Shown: in pieces, positions 36,773 to 45,331 of the stretch
How the letters are laid out: the number at the start of each line of letters is the position of its first letter
How positions within the stretch are numbered: the stretch's first letter is position 1
From: Kribbella monticola
GTDB lineage: Bacteria; Actinomycetota; Actinomycetes; Propionibacteriales; Kribbellaceae
Reading direction: 5' to 3'
Length of the DNA stretch: 64,000 bases
Assembly (NCBI RefSeq): GCF_003261635.1
Contig: NZ_QFXK01000027.1
Location: 496,001-560,000, forward strand
Translations under genes and position numbers: made by a program
Notes under the pieces: model-generated
Database searches by the model: none
What the model saw: the letters and a program-made list of their open reading frames with translations, nothing else
Told to the model about the DNA's origin: nothing

Positions 36773-39700
36773 CGAGCGGGTAGGCGTTGAGCACGGTCTG
36801 GTCGGTGATGTTGCCGTCAGCATCGACCAGGTGCGATCTGAGGGAGATCTTCGTGGCGCCGGGCGTCGCGAAGACGGCCGTGTACCTGCCTTGGCCGACG
36901 GCCTTGACCTCAGCGGACCGCCAGGTCTTGCCCTCGTCACCGGAGACCTGGAGCTGCAGCGTCCTGATCCGGGGCAGCGTCGCACCGGGCTGTGCGTCGA
37001 CCACGAGCGGCAGCACGCTGACGGATGTCCGCTCGACCACGTTGTGGCTGTCGACCTTCGGGCGGTACCGAACGCTGAGCAGCGGCAGCGTGGCCGGTTC
37101 GGGGACCTCGGCCGAGGAGAAGGTCCAGACCAGGTCCGTCCGCGTGCTCAACGTCGCGTAGGTCTGCCGGGTCTGTGACGTCTCCAACCGGTACGACGCT
37201 TTGCCCGCAGGCAACCCGGTCGCCTCGACGTACCCGAAGATCGGCGTTTCCGCGATCTTGACCCCGTTACGGAAGAGCACAGTGCCGGCCGAATCCGTCT
37301 GGCTCCGCCCTCGGTTCCCATCGGCGTCACCGACCGGCGCGACCTGGACACGCAGCCGATCCTGTGCGCGTTGCGCGAACTGCGGCGACGGTACGAACGG
37401 TGCGGCGTTGAATCGTTCCCGGTACGACAGGGCGGTCCGGTAGACCTTCGCCTCGGATCCGACACCCGAGAACTCCGGAAAGGCCGCCGGATCCTGGACC
37501 CCTGTTGCCCAGGAGATGCCCGGCTCCAGGAACGCCGTCGTCGTGATCGGGCTGTCGAACCGCACTCCAGGTGTGAGGAATCCGGCGCCGTCCGGCGTAC
37601 CGGCGGAGAGTGTTCGTTCGACCACCCGGTCGGTCGTGGCGTTGACGGTCTGGCAGACGGTTGCCAGATCCTTGTCGTGCACGGTCCGGTCGAGGCCGTT
37701 CGGGTATCCGCCGGAAGTCGTGCTGACGAGGCCGTACAGGTACGGCGAGTTCCGGAAGTCTCCGTCGATACCGGGCTTGCCCCACTGCGACGCGATATGT
37801 CCCGTCATCAACGCGGCGGGCACATCGGCGCCGACCTGTGCCATGTGGATCCGGCTCAGGTCGAACGTCAATCCGTTCACAGCGGTCTCGCGGGCAGGGT
37901 CGGCGGTGGTCCGCCGGTATCCGACGTCCCCGATGATCAGCCCGGCATCCGGTCGCGGGAGGGCGACCTTGACACCTGCGGTCCGGCGAGCGTCGAGAAC
38001 GACCGTGCTGTCCTTCGTCAACTGCAGACTCGGCTGAACCATCAGATAGAAGTCCTCCCCGACCTGCTGCTGGGCGTCGATCAGATACTCGCCCTTGGGC
38101 AACCGCACCTTTGCCGAGGCGCCCGAAACAACGAGGTCGACGGCTTGGTCCAGACCCCACACTTCCGTGCTGGTCGTGTCGTCGGAGCTGGGAGCGCCGT
38201 CGGGACCGAGATGGGTGATGGTGAGGTCGTAGCGCTCGGGTTCTTTGTCGACGCCCACCGCAGAGGTGACACTGCCCGCCGGGCCGGTCGCGGTGACGCG
38301 GCCGGAGTACGTGCCATCCGATCCACTGTGCTTGGTGTTCGAGGTCACCTGCACCGCGGCGGTGCTGCCCGCGGGGACCGTGACCGTGCTCGTGCTCAGG
38401 ACGAGCGCGTCCGTCGGAGCCGGGCCGCCGTCCGGGCCGCTCAGTGAGGCAGCCAGGTCGAGCGTCACCGGTCGATCCCCGAGGTTGCGATAGGTCAGCG
38501 TCCTGGTGACCGGAGTGTCGTCGTCGTGCGGCCACCTCGCGGTGCCGAACGAGAGGTTGCCGGGCTCGGCGACGACGGTCTGGGTGATGCCTTTGGCAAC
38601 ATCCACCCGGCCGGCACCCTGCTCGAACGCCGTCTGGCCGGCCGCCGGCCGGGCCGACCCCATCAGCACGCCCTTGAGCTCGGCGGCCTTCCAGTCCGGG
38701 TGCTCCTGGGCCAGGATCGCCGCCGATCCGGCCACGTGCGGCGTCGCCATCGACGTCCCGCCGAGGCGCAGGTAGTCGTCGCCGACGGGCTCACCGATGA
38801 CCGAGTCCTTCGCCTTCGCCGCGACGATCGAGACGCCCGGTGCGCTGATGTCCGGTTTCACGGCTCCATCGCCGACGCGCGGGCCGCGGCTGGAGAAGTC
38901 GGCCAGCCGGTTGTCCTTGTCCACGGCGCCGACAGTGAGCGCCGCGTCCGCACTGCCCGGTGAGTCGATGGTGCCCTCGCCCGGGCCGTTGTTGCCGGCG
39001 GCGACCACGAACAAGGTGCCCGTCTGGCTGGTCAGCCGCTCCACGGCTTCCTCGAGCGGGTCGATCGCGGCGGTGTCCTCGCGTCCCAGGCTCAGATTGA
39101 CGACTTTCGCCTTGACCTCGGTCGCGGCCCATTCCATCCCGGCCAGGATCGCGGAGTCCTGGCAGTCGCCGGTGTCGTCGCAGACCTTGCCGTCGTACAG
39201 CTTCGCTCCGGGGGCAACGCCTTTGTACCTGCCGTTCGATGCGGCCCCGGTACCGGCGATCGTCGAGGCGACGTGCGTGCCGTGGCCGTAGTGATCGCCG
39301 GCGGGATCGTCCGTGAAGTTCTTCGCTCCCACCACCTGGGTGGCCAGGTCGGGATGGGACGCGTCGATCCCGGTGTCCAGCACTGCCACGGACACGCCTG
39401 TACCTGTGAAGCCGGCCTGCCACGCTGCGGGTGCACCGATCTGCGGGACAGACTGGTCCAGGGTGACCCTTCGCTTGCCGTCGAGCCAGATCTTGGCGGC
39501 TCCAAGACTCGACCGGGCCGGCTGGACTCCGGCCAGGAAGCCCGCTGCGGTGGCCTTGGCGACCCTGATCGCCGCACCGTTGACGGAAGGTAGTTCACGG
39601 GTCACCGTCGCCCCGGGCATCGCCGCGCGCTGCCGCGCCCTCCCGCTGTAGGTGACCAGCAACGGGATCGACGAACTCGACCTGTCGTCGAGCCCGTCCC

Positions 39701-40067
39701 GGGCCAGACCGGCCACATCGAACAGTTGGCGATCCAGCCTTCCGTCGTTCACCGCGCTCCGGACGTCGGAAGGAATGATGTACAGGTGGCTCTGAGTTCG
39801 ATGTGTGCTGAACATCAGCCCACGCCGGCCCGGACCCGGCTCAACCGCGACGCGACCGTTCTCGCCGCCTTGCAGCGTGACCCTGTCACCAGTGATCAAC
39901 GTGACCTTCTGGGTGGGGCCGATCACCTGAGCCGCCGCCTCGCCGGCAAGCGAAGAGGGCGGCTGCGGCCGAGACGACGCATCAGCCGGTCCCGACAGTG
40001 CCAGACCTAGAACAGCGAGGGAGACGACGGTAGCCCCGACCCTCCATGACCGCGGTCGAAATTTCAC
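36768..40067 (-). CDS. Secreted subtilisin-like serine peptidase (S8)
   Basis: A large exported subtilase of about 1099 residues. An N-terminal signal peptide (VKFRPRSWRVGATVVSLAVL...ASS) precedes a propeptide-like region (KVTLITGDRVTLQGG) and the S8 domain: Asp near 231 (VAVLDTGIDASHPDL), His near 263 (GHGTHVASTIAG), oxyanion Asn (VVAAGNNGPGEG) and Ser near 437 (GGTSMATPHVAGSAA). The remaining ~600 residues are beta-rich Ig-like domains of unknown function, a length usual for actinobacterial subtilases. The GTG at 40067 is favoured because GGAAGG lies 7 bp before it; a GTG at 40094 is in frame too. The gene lies between cobalamin genes but shows no link to them. Confidence 0.9.
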   Translation of the reverse strand: MKFRPRSWRVGATVVSLAVLGLALSGPADASSRPQPPSSLAGEAAAQVIGPTQKVTLITGDRVTLQGGENGRVAVEPGPGRRGLMFSTHRTQSHLYIIPSDVRSAVNDGRLDRQLFDVAGLARDGLDDRSSSSIPLLVTYSGRARQRAAMPGATVTRELPSVNGAAIRVAKATAAGFLAGVQPARSSLGAAKIWLDGKRRVTLDQSVPQIGAPAAWQAGFTGTGVSVAVLDTGIDASHPDLATQVVGAKNFTDDPAGDHYGHGTHVASTIAGTGAASNGRYKGVAPGAKLYDGKVCDDTGDCQDSAILAGMEWAATEVKAKVVNLSLGREDTAAIDPLEEAVERLTSQTGTLFVVAAGNNGPGEGTIDSPGSADAALTVGAVDKDNRLADFSSRGPRVGDGAVKPDISAPGVSIVAAKAKDSVIGEPVGDDYLRLGGTSMATPHVAGSAAILAQEHPDWKAAELKGVLMGSARPAAGQTAFEQGAGRVDVAKGITQTVVAEPGNLSFGTARWPHDDDTPVTRTLTYRNLGDRPVTLDLAASLSGPDGGPAPTDALVLSTSTVTVPAGSTAAVQVTSNTKHSGSDGTYSGRVTATGPAGSVTSAVGVDKEPERYDLTITHLGPDGAPSSDDTTSTEVWGLDQAVDLVVSGASAKVRLPKGEYLIDAQQQVGEDFYLMVQPSLQLTKDSTVVLDARRTAGVKVALPRPDAGLIIGDVGYRRTTADPARETAVNGLTFDLSRIHMAQVGADVPAALMTGHIASQWGKPGIDGDFRNSPYLYGLVSTTSGGYPNGLDRTVHDKDLATVCQTVNATTDRVVERTLSAGTPDGAGFLTPGVRFDSPITTTAFLEPGISWATGVQDPAAFPEFSGVGSEAKVYRTALSYRERFNAAPFVPSPQFAQRAQDRLRVQVAPVGDADGNRGRSQTDSAGTVLFRNGVKIAETPIFGYVEATGLPAGKASYRLETSQTRQTYATLSTRTDLVWTFSSAEVPEPATLPLLSVRYRPKVDSHNVVERTSVSVLPLVVDAQPGATLPRIRTLQLQVSGDEGKTWRSAEVKAVGQGRYTAVFATPGATKISLRSHLVDADGNITDQTVLNAYPLA

Positions 40068-40261
40068 CACAGAACCTTCCACTCGGTTGTCCACGCATCA
40101 GACCGGCCGGACACCGCCGAGAGCGGGCCTGCTCGGCCATCCACCTTCTGAACGTCCGGGCCGGCCGGAAAAGGTGACACCTTCAGCAGAGGCGGCGGCC
40201 CCGAGCACCGGATACTTCCCGAGTTCCCGCTGCCTCACGGCCGGTGGCCGGACGACCGTCA

Positions 40262-40410
40262 AGGTCGTCGGATAAGGTCGGGGCGTAAGCGACGGTTGTG
40301 CAGGAACCCGGTGTGAGTCCGGGGCGGTCCCGCCACTGTGACCACGTTCTCGTGGGAGTCAGGAACTGCTGCCGTCGTACCTGCCACCTGGGGCGTGGAC
40401 ACCCCGAGGA
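40262..40410 (+). ncRNA. Cobalamin (B12) riboswitch upstream of cobN
   Basis: The leader contains the conserved cobalamin-riboswitch core: GGAACCCGGTGTGAGTCCGG (40303-40322), GGCGGTCCCGCCACTGTGA with the B12 box GCCACTGTG (40332-40340), and GGGAGTCAGGA (40354-40364). A GGCGTGGACACCCCGAGGAAGG segment at about 40391-40412 places the ribosome-binding site next to the element. This supports B12 repression at translation initiation. The start codon of cobN must lie downstream of this. Confidence 0.92.
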
Positions 40411-40424
40411 AGGACCGGCCGCGC

Positions 40425-43400
40425 TTGCCCGCGAACGCGAACCTGTTGCTGCTCTCAACCGCCGACACCGACCTGCTCGCCGCCTCTCAGGCCGGCGCAG
40501 GATGGAAGGTCGCCAACCCCGCCCGGGTCGACCTGGCGGATCTGCCGCAAATGCTTGACGGCGTCGAGGTCGTAGTGGTCCGCCTCCTCGGCGGTCGCCG
40601 CGCCTGGGAGGAGGGTCTCGACGCCGTCATCTCCGCCGGTATCCCGACCGTCGTGCTGTCCGGCGAGGCCGCGCCCGACGCCGAGCTGATGTCGCTCTCC
40701 ACGGTCCCCGCCGGCGCCGTCACCGAGGCACTCGCGTACCTCCGCGAAGGCGGCTCGAAGAACCTCGCGAACCTCGCCGGCTTCCTCCGCGACACCTTGC
40801 TGCTCACCGGCGACCCCTTCGACCCGCCGTACGCGCTTCCCACGTACGGCGTACGCGCGGGCCGCACCTTCGAAGAGGACGACCGGCCTGTCGTCGGCAT
40901 CGTCTACTACCGAGCGCACGAGATCTCCGGCAACACCGCCTTCGTCGACGCGCTCGCGGACGCCATCGAGAACGCCGGTGCACAGGCACTACCCGTGTAC
41001 TGCGGCACGCTGCGCGGCCTGGACCCGAGCAGCACAGAGAACGCGGAACTCTTCGCTCTGCTCAGCAAAGCGGACGTGCTCGTCACCACCCTGCTGGCCG
41101 CGGGCGGCACGGTCGCCGCGAATGCGAGCGCCGGAGGCGACGACTCGTGGGACGCGGGCGCGCTCGCCTCGCTCGACATCCCGCTGATCCAGGGCCTCGC
41201 GCTGACCTCGACCAGGGAGCAGTGGCTCGAGAGCGATGCCGCGATCAGTCCGCTGGACGCCGCGACGCAGGTCGCGATCCCCGAGTTCGACGGCCGGCTC
41301 ATCACGATTCCGTTCTCGTTCAAGGCGTACGACGCCGAGGGGATCGCGAGCTACGCACCGGATCTCGAGCGCTGCGCGCGCCTCGCCGGGATCGCCACGG
41401 CCCAGGCGAAGCTTCGCCACGTGGAGCCCAAGGACAAGAAGCTCGCGCTCGTCCTGTCGTCGTACCCGACCAAGCACGCCCGGATCGGCAACGCGGTCGG
41501 TCTTGACACACCGGCCTCCGCCGTCGTCCTGCTCGGTCAGCTGCAGGAGGCCGGCTACGACCTCGGACCGGACCTCAACCTCGACGAACTGCAGGGAGCC
41601 GAAGGTGCGGACGGCCTGATCCACCGGCTGATCGCGGCCGGCGGACACGACGTCGACTGGCTCACCGACGAGCAGTTGTCGAGCGCGGTCGCCAAGATCC
41701 CGCTGTCCACCTACGCGAAGTGGTTCGGCGCAGTACCGGAGTCGTTGCAGGAGGCAATGACCGGGGCGTGGGGCGAGGCGCCGGGAAGCCTGTACGTCGA
41801 CCAGTCGGGACCGGAGCCGGCGATCGCCTTGGCCGCCTTGCGATTCGGCAACGTCGTACTGATGATCCAGCCGCCACGCGGATTCGGCGAGAACCCGGTC
41901 GCGATCTACCACGACCCGGACATGGCGCCGTCGCATCACTACCTCGCGGCGTACCGGTGGCTCGAAGCGTCGCCGGAAGAGGGCGGCTTCGGCGCGCACG
42001 CGGTCGTGCACCTGGGCAAGCACGGCACGCTGGAATGGCTTCCTGGCAAGGGAATCGGGATGGCGGCCGACTGCGCGCCGGACGCCGTACTGGGCAACCT
42101 GCCGCTCGTTTACCCGTTCATCGTCAACGACCCCGGGGAGGGGACGCAGGCGAAGCGGCGCGGGCATGCGGTGATCGTGGACCACCTCGTACCGCCGATG
42201 GCGCGCGCCGAGACGTACGGCGACATGGCCAAGCTGGAGTACCTGCTCGACGAGTACGCGACCGTCTCCGCGCTCGACCCGGACAAGGTGCCGACGTTGC
42301 GCGCGCAGATCTGGACGCTGATCCAGGCGGCGCAACTGCACCACGATCTGCACACGTCCGAGAAGCCGGACGACGAGGAGTTCGACGAGTTCGTCCTGCA
42401 CCTCGACGGGTATCTCTGCGAGATCAAGGACGTCCAGATCCGCGACGGGCTGCACATCCTCGGTGGCGGTCCGGTCGGAGAGGCCCGCGTCAACCTGGTC
42501 CTCGCAGTACTGCGTGCTCAGCAGATGTGGGGCGGCAAGGCGGGCGCGGTTCGCGGTCTGCGTGCTGCTCTGGGCGACACGTTCGGTGTCGACGAGGCCG
42601 CGATGCTCGCCGATCCGGGGCAGGTCGTACCGGAGCTCGCTGAGCTGGCGACGCTCGCGGATCTGCCGGCCGTGAGTGGTGCAGACGGCGTGGACCTGCT
42701 GGAAGCGGTCGCGCGCAAACTCGTGCTCGGCATGGAGACGCTCGGCTGGGATGCGGCCAAGGTGCCGGTCGTCGTCGACGAGGTGCTCGGCCGCGCGTCC
42801 GACGGCGTGAGCGCCTCGCTGACTTTCGCCGCGACCGAGGTGGTGCCGCGACTGGCCCGGACCGGCGACGAGCTGGCCAACGTACTGCGTGCGCTGGCCG
42901 GCCGCTTCGTCGAAGCCGGCCCGTCGGGCTCGCCGACTCGCGGTCTGGTGAACGTCCTGCCGACCGGCCGGAACTTCTACGCGGTCGACCCGAAGGCGAT
43001 CCCGAGCCGCAACGCGTGGGACGTCGGCGTCGCGCTGGCCGACTCGTTGCTGGCCCGGCACCGGGCCGAGACGGGGGAGTGGCCGCGATCGGTCGGCCTG
43101 ACCGTCTGGGGCACGTCCGCGATGCGCACCCAGGGCGACGACCTGGCCGAGGTGCTCTGGCTCCTCGGCTGCCGGCCGGTCTGGGACGAAGCGTCTCGTC
43201 GCGTCACCGGTTTCGAGGTCGTTCCTCTTGACGAGCTCGGCCGGCCGCGGGTCGACGTGACGATCCGGATCTCGGGGTTCTTCCGGGACGCCTTCCCGCA
43301 CGTGGTTTCGCTGCTGGACGAAGCCGTTCGTACGGTCGCCGCGCTCGAAGAAGATGCCTCCGACAACTATCTTCGGGCGCACGTCCAGGCAGATGTTGCT

Positions 43401-44150
43401 GAGGGCAACGACCTGCGCTCGTCGACGGCCCGGGTCTTCGGTTCCAAGCCCGGCTCGTACGGCGCGGGGCTGCTGCCGCTCGTCGATGCCCGGAACTGGC
43501 GGACCGACGCCGAGCTCGCCGAGGTGTACGCGGTCTGGGGCGGGTACGCGTACGGCAAGGATCTCGACGGCGCGGAGGCTCGGCCGTCGATGGAGCGCGC
43601 CTACGCGCGGATCCAGGTGGCGGCGAAGAACGCGGACACCCGCGAGCACGACATCATGGATTCGGACGACTACTTCCAGTACCACGGCGGCATGGTCGCG
43701 ATGGTGCGCCACCTGACCGGTTCGAACCCGAAGGCGTACATCGGCGACTCCGCCGTACCGGCTCAGGTGAAGACGCGGACGCTCGAGGAGGAGACCAAGC
43801 GGGTCTTCCGGGCCCGCGTGGTGAACCCGAGGTGGATGACGGCGATGCAGCGGCACGGGTACAAGGGCGCCTTCGAGATGGCCGCGACGGTGGACTACCT
43901 GTTCGGGTACGACGCGACCGCGGGCGTCGTGGACGACTGGATGTACGAGACGCTGACCAAGGAGTACGTCGCCAATCCGGAGATCGCCGAGTTCTTCCGC
44001 AAGTCGAACCCGTGGGCCCGGCACGGCATCGCCGAGCGGTTGCTCGAGGCGGCTCAGCGCGGTCTGTGGTCGGAACCCACCGACGAGGCCCTGGAAACCC
44101 TGCGCACGGCCGTTCTGGAAACAGAGGGTGACATCGAGGACCGCGGCTGA
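40425..44150 (+). CDS. cobN: Cobaltochelatase subunit CobN
   Basis: Large subunit of aerobic cobaltochelatase, inserting Co2+ into hydrogenobyrinic acid a,c-diamide with ATP. The product of about 1241 residues shows the CobN/BchH landmarks LLLLSTADTDLLAA at the start, HAVVHLGKHGTLEWLPGKGI, IVNDPGEGTQAKRRGHAVIV, NVLPTGRNFYAVDPKAIPSR and YFQYHGGMVAMVRHLTGSNP. The start is placed at the TTG at 40425, 12 bases after AGGAAGG, because any earlier start lies inside the B12 riboswitch; TTG 40446 is an alternative. It works with the AAA-VWA subunit at 45332. Downstream surE is only 43 bp away. Confidence 0.95.
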   Translation: MPANANLLLLSTADTDLLAASQAGAGWKVANPARVDLADLPQMLDGVEVVVVRLLGGRRAWEEGLDAVISAGIPTVVLSGEAAPDAELMSLSTVPAGAVTEALAYLREGGSKNLANLAGFLRDTLLLTGDPFDPPYALPTYGVRAGRTFEEDDRPVVGIVYYRAHEISGNTAFVDALADAIENAGAQALPVYCGTLRGLDPSSTENAELFALLSKADVLVTTLLAAGGTVAANASAGGDDSWDAGALASLDIPLIQGLALTSTREQWLESDAAISPLDAATQVAIPEFDGRLITIPFSFKAYDAEGIASYAPDLERCARLAGIATAQAKLRHVEPKDKKLALVLSSYPTKHARIGNAVGLDTPASAVVLLGQLQEAGYDLGPDLNLDELQGAEGADGLIHRLIAAGGHDVDWLTDEQLSSAVAKIPLSTYAKWFGAVPESLQEAMTGAWGEAPGSLYVDQSGPEPAIALAALRFGNVVLMIQPPRGFGENPVAIYHDPDMAPSHHYLAAYRWLEASPEEGGFGAHAVVHLGKHGTLEWLPGKGIGMAADCAPDAVLGNLPLVYPFIVNDPGEGTQAKRRGHAVIVDHLVPPMARAETYGDMAKLEYLLDEYATVSALDPDKVPTLRAQIWTLIQAAQLHHDLHTSEKPDDEEFDEFVLHLDGYLCEIKDVQIRDGLHILGGGPVGEARVNLVLAVLRAQQMWGGKAGAVRGLRAALGDTFGVDEAAMLADPGQVVPELAELATLADLPAVSGADGVDLLEAVARKLVLGMETLGWDAAKVPVVVDEVLGRASDGVSASLTFAATEVVPRLARTGDELANVLRALAGRFVEAGPSGSPTRGLVNVLPTGRNFYAVDPKAIPSRNAWDVGVALADSLLARHRAETGEWPRSVGLTVWGTSAMRTQGDDLAEVLWLLGCRPVWDEASRRVTGFEVVPLDELGRPRVDVTIRISGFFRDAFPHVVSLLDEAVRTVAALEEDASDNYLRAHVQADVAEGNDLRSSTARVFGSKPGSYGAGLLPLVDARNWRTDAELAEVYAVWGGYAYGKDLDGAEARPSMERAYARIQVAAKNADTREHDIMDSDDYFQYHGGMVAMVRHLTGSNPKAYIGDSAVPAQVKTRTLEEETKRVFRARVVNPRWMTAMQRHGYKGAFEMAATVDYLFGYDATAGVVDDWMYETLTKEYVANPEIAEFFRKSNPWARHGIAERLLEAAQRGLWSEPTDEALETLRTAVLETEGDIEDRG

Positions 44151-44193
44151 GACTGTCAGGCGGCGCGGTCCGGTCGTGTGATTGGGTTGAGGC

Positions 44194-44955
44194 ATGGCTT
44201 CTGAGCAGCTGCGAGTCCTGATCACCAACGACGACGGCTACCAGGCGCGGGGCATCCGGGCCCTGGCGCACGCGGTCGCGTCGGCCGGTCACGAGGTGCT
44301 GGTAGTGGCGCCGCTGACCGATCAGAGCGGCGTCGGTACGGCGCGGGCCGGCTGGGTCAACCGGCCGATCAAGACCGCCTCGGAGGATGCGGACGGGATC
44401 ACCTACATCGGGGTCGACGGCACGCCGGCGCTGGCCGTCACGATGGCGCGCCTCGGCGCGTTCGGCAAGTCGCCGGAGCTGGTCGTGTCGGGGATCAATC
44501 ACGGCTACAACTTCGGCGCGATCCTGCACTCCGGGACGGTCGGCGCTGCGCTGACCGGGGCGACCCAAGGGCTGTCGGGGCTGGCGATCAGCATCGGCTC
44601 CGAGCACCCGCAGCACCTGGAAGTCGCCGCGGACATCGCTGCGGAACTGATCGGCTGGGTGCGCGACGAACCGGTCGGCACGGTGCTGAACATCAACGTG
44701 CCGGACGTCCCGAAGGCCGACCTCCGCGGCGTCCGTACCGCGACCCTGGCTCCGGTCAACCCCACCCGCCTCAAGGCCTCCGTCGCCCCCACCGGCGAGC
44801 CCATCATGATCCTCCGCGACCCCGACCCCTCCCAATACCCCGACTCGGACGAGTCCCTCCTGGCCGAGGGCTACGTAACCCTCACCTCGATCACCGGCGT
44901 AACAGCACGCGACGACGAAACCCCCGCCCGGTACCTCACCAACCGACTCACCTGA
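44194..44955 (+). CDS. surE: 5'/3'-nucleotidase SurE
   Basis: A 253-residue metal-dependent phosphatase acting on nucleoside monophosphates. SurE motifs are the metal-binding NDDGY at residues 11-15, a Ser in TDQSGVGTA and the metal-ligand Asn in VVSGINHGYNFGAILHSGTV. NINVPD also occurs in the conserved C-terminal strand. It is a slightly compact family member. It lies 43 bp after cobN and 176 bp before the second B12 riboswitch, so it may be transcribed with cobN, although no biochemical link to cobalamin is known. Confidence 0.92.
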   Translation: MASEQLRVLITNDDGYQARGIRALAHAVASAGHEVLVVAPLTDQSGVGTARAGWVNRPIKTASEDADGITYIGVDGTPALAVTMARLGAFGKSPELVVSGINHGYNFGAILHSGTVGAALTGATQGLSGLAISIGSEHPQHLEVAADIAAELIGWVRDEPVGTVLNINVPDVPKADLRGVRTATLAPVNPTRLKASVAPTGEPIMILRDPDPSQYPDSDESLLAEGYVTLTSITGVTARDDETPARYLTNRLT

Positions 44956-45124
44956 CCGGCGACCGGCTGAGGGCTGCGGCCCTGGCCCGGACAAGGGAGA
45001 CCAAGCCAGGGGCGCGTCGCCCGTCGTAGCGGGAGAGGGCGCAGGCGAAGCGCCTACTGGGCTGCGGGCGAGGTGTGGTGATGGGTGAGGTTGGTCTCCG
45101 GGCGGTGGGAGACCGCGGGCGGTG

Positions 45125-45320
45125 TGGAATGATCGCGGGGACGGTTGGAGAGGAACACCGGTGACGGCACTGTAGTGAGCCGGAGTCCGGGGCGGTCCCG
45201 CCACTGTGACCGGGTGCGAATCCGGAAGCCAGGACATCTCCCGCCGTCCGCCAGGGAGCGCTCTCCGCGTTCCCGGCGTGCCAGGTGCCGAGGCGGGCGT
45301 GGACACCCGCAGGACGAAGG
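45125..45320 (+). ncRNA. Cobalamin (B12) riboswitch upstream of the chelatase-cobO-cobB unit
   Basis: A second element with the same core as the first: GAGTCCGGGGCGGTCCCGCC starting near 45184, the B12 box GCCACTGTGACC (45200-45211), and AAGCCAGGACATCTCC (about 45227-45242). A downstream GTGGACACCCGCAGGACGAAG segment is the counterpart of the one at cobN, followed by AAGGGA and the ATG at 45332. The outer boundaries are approximate. Upstream, 44956-45124 holds no gene. Confidence 0.9.
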
Positions 45321-45331
45321 GAACACCGCTG

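Noticed and set aside
36768-40067. Subtilase as part of the cobalamin cluster
   Set aside because: It is on the opposite strand with its own signal peptide and terminator; nothing connects it to B12 synthesis.
40989-44228. A long minus-strand open frame across cobN
   Set aside because: It lies wholly opposite cobN and has no recognisable domain; the cobN reading has strong motifs throughout.
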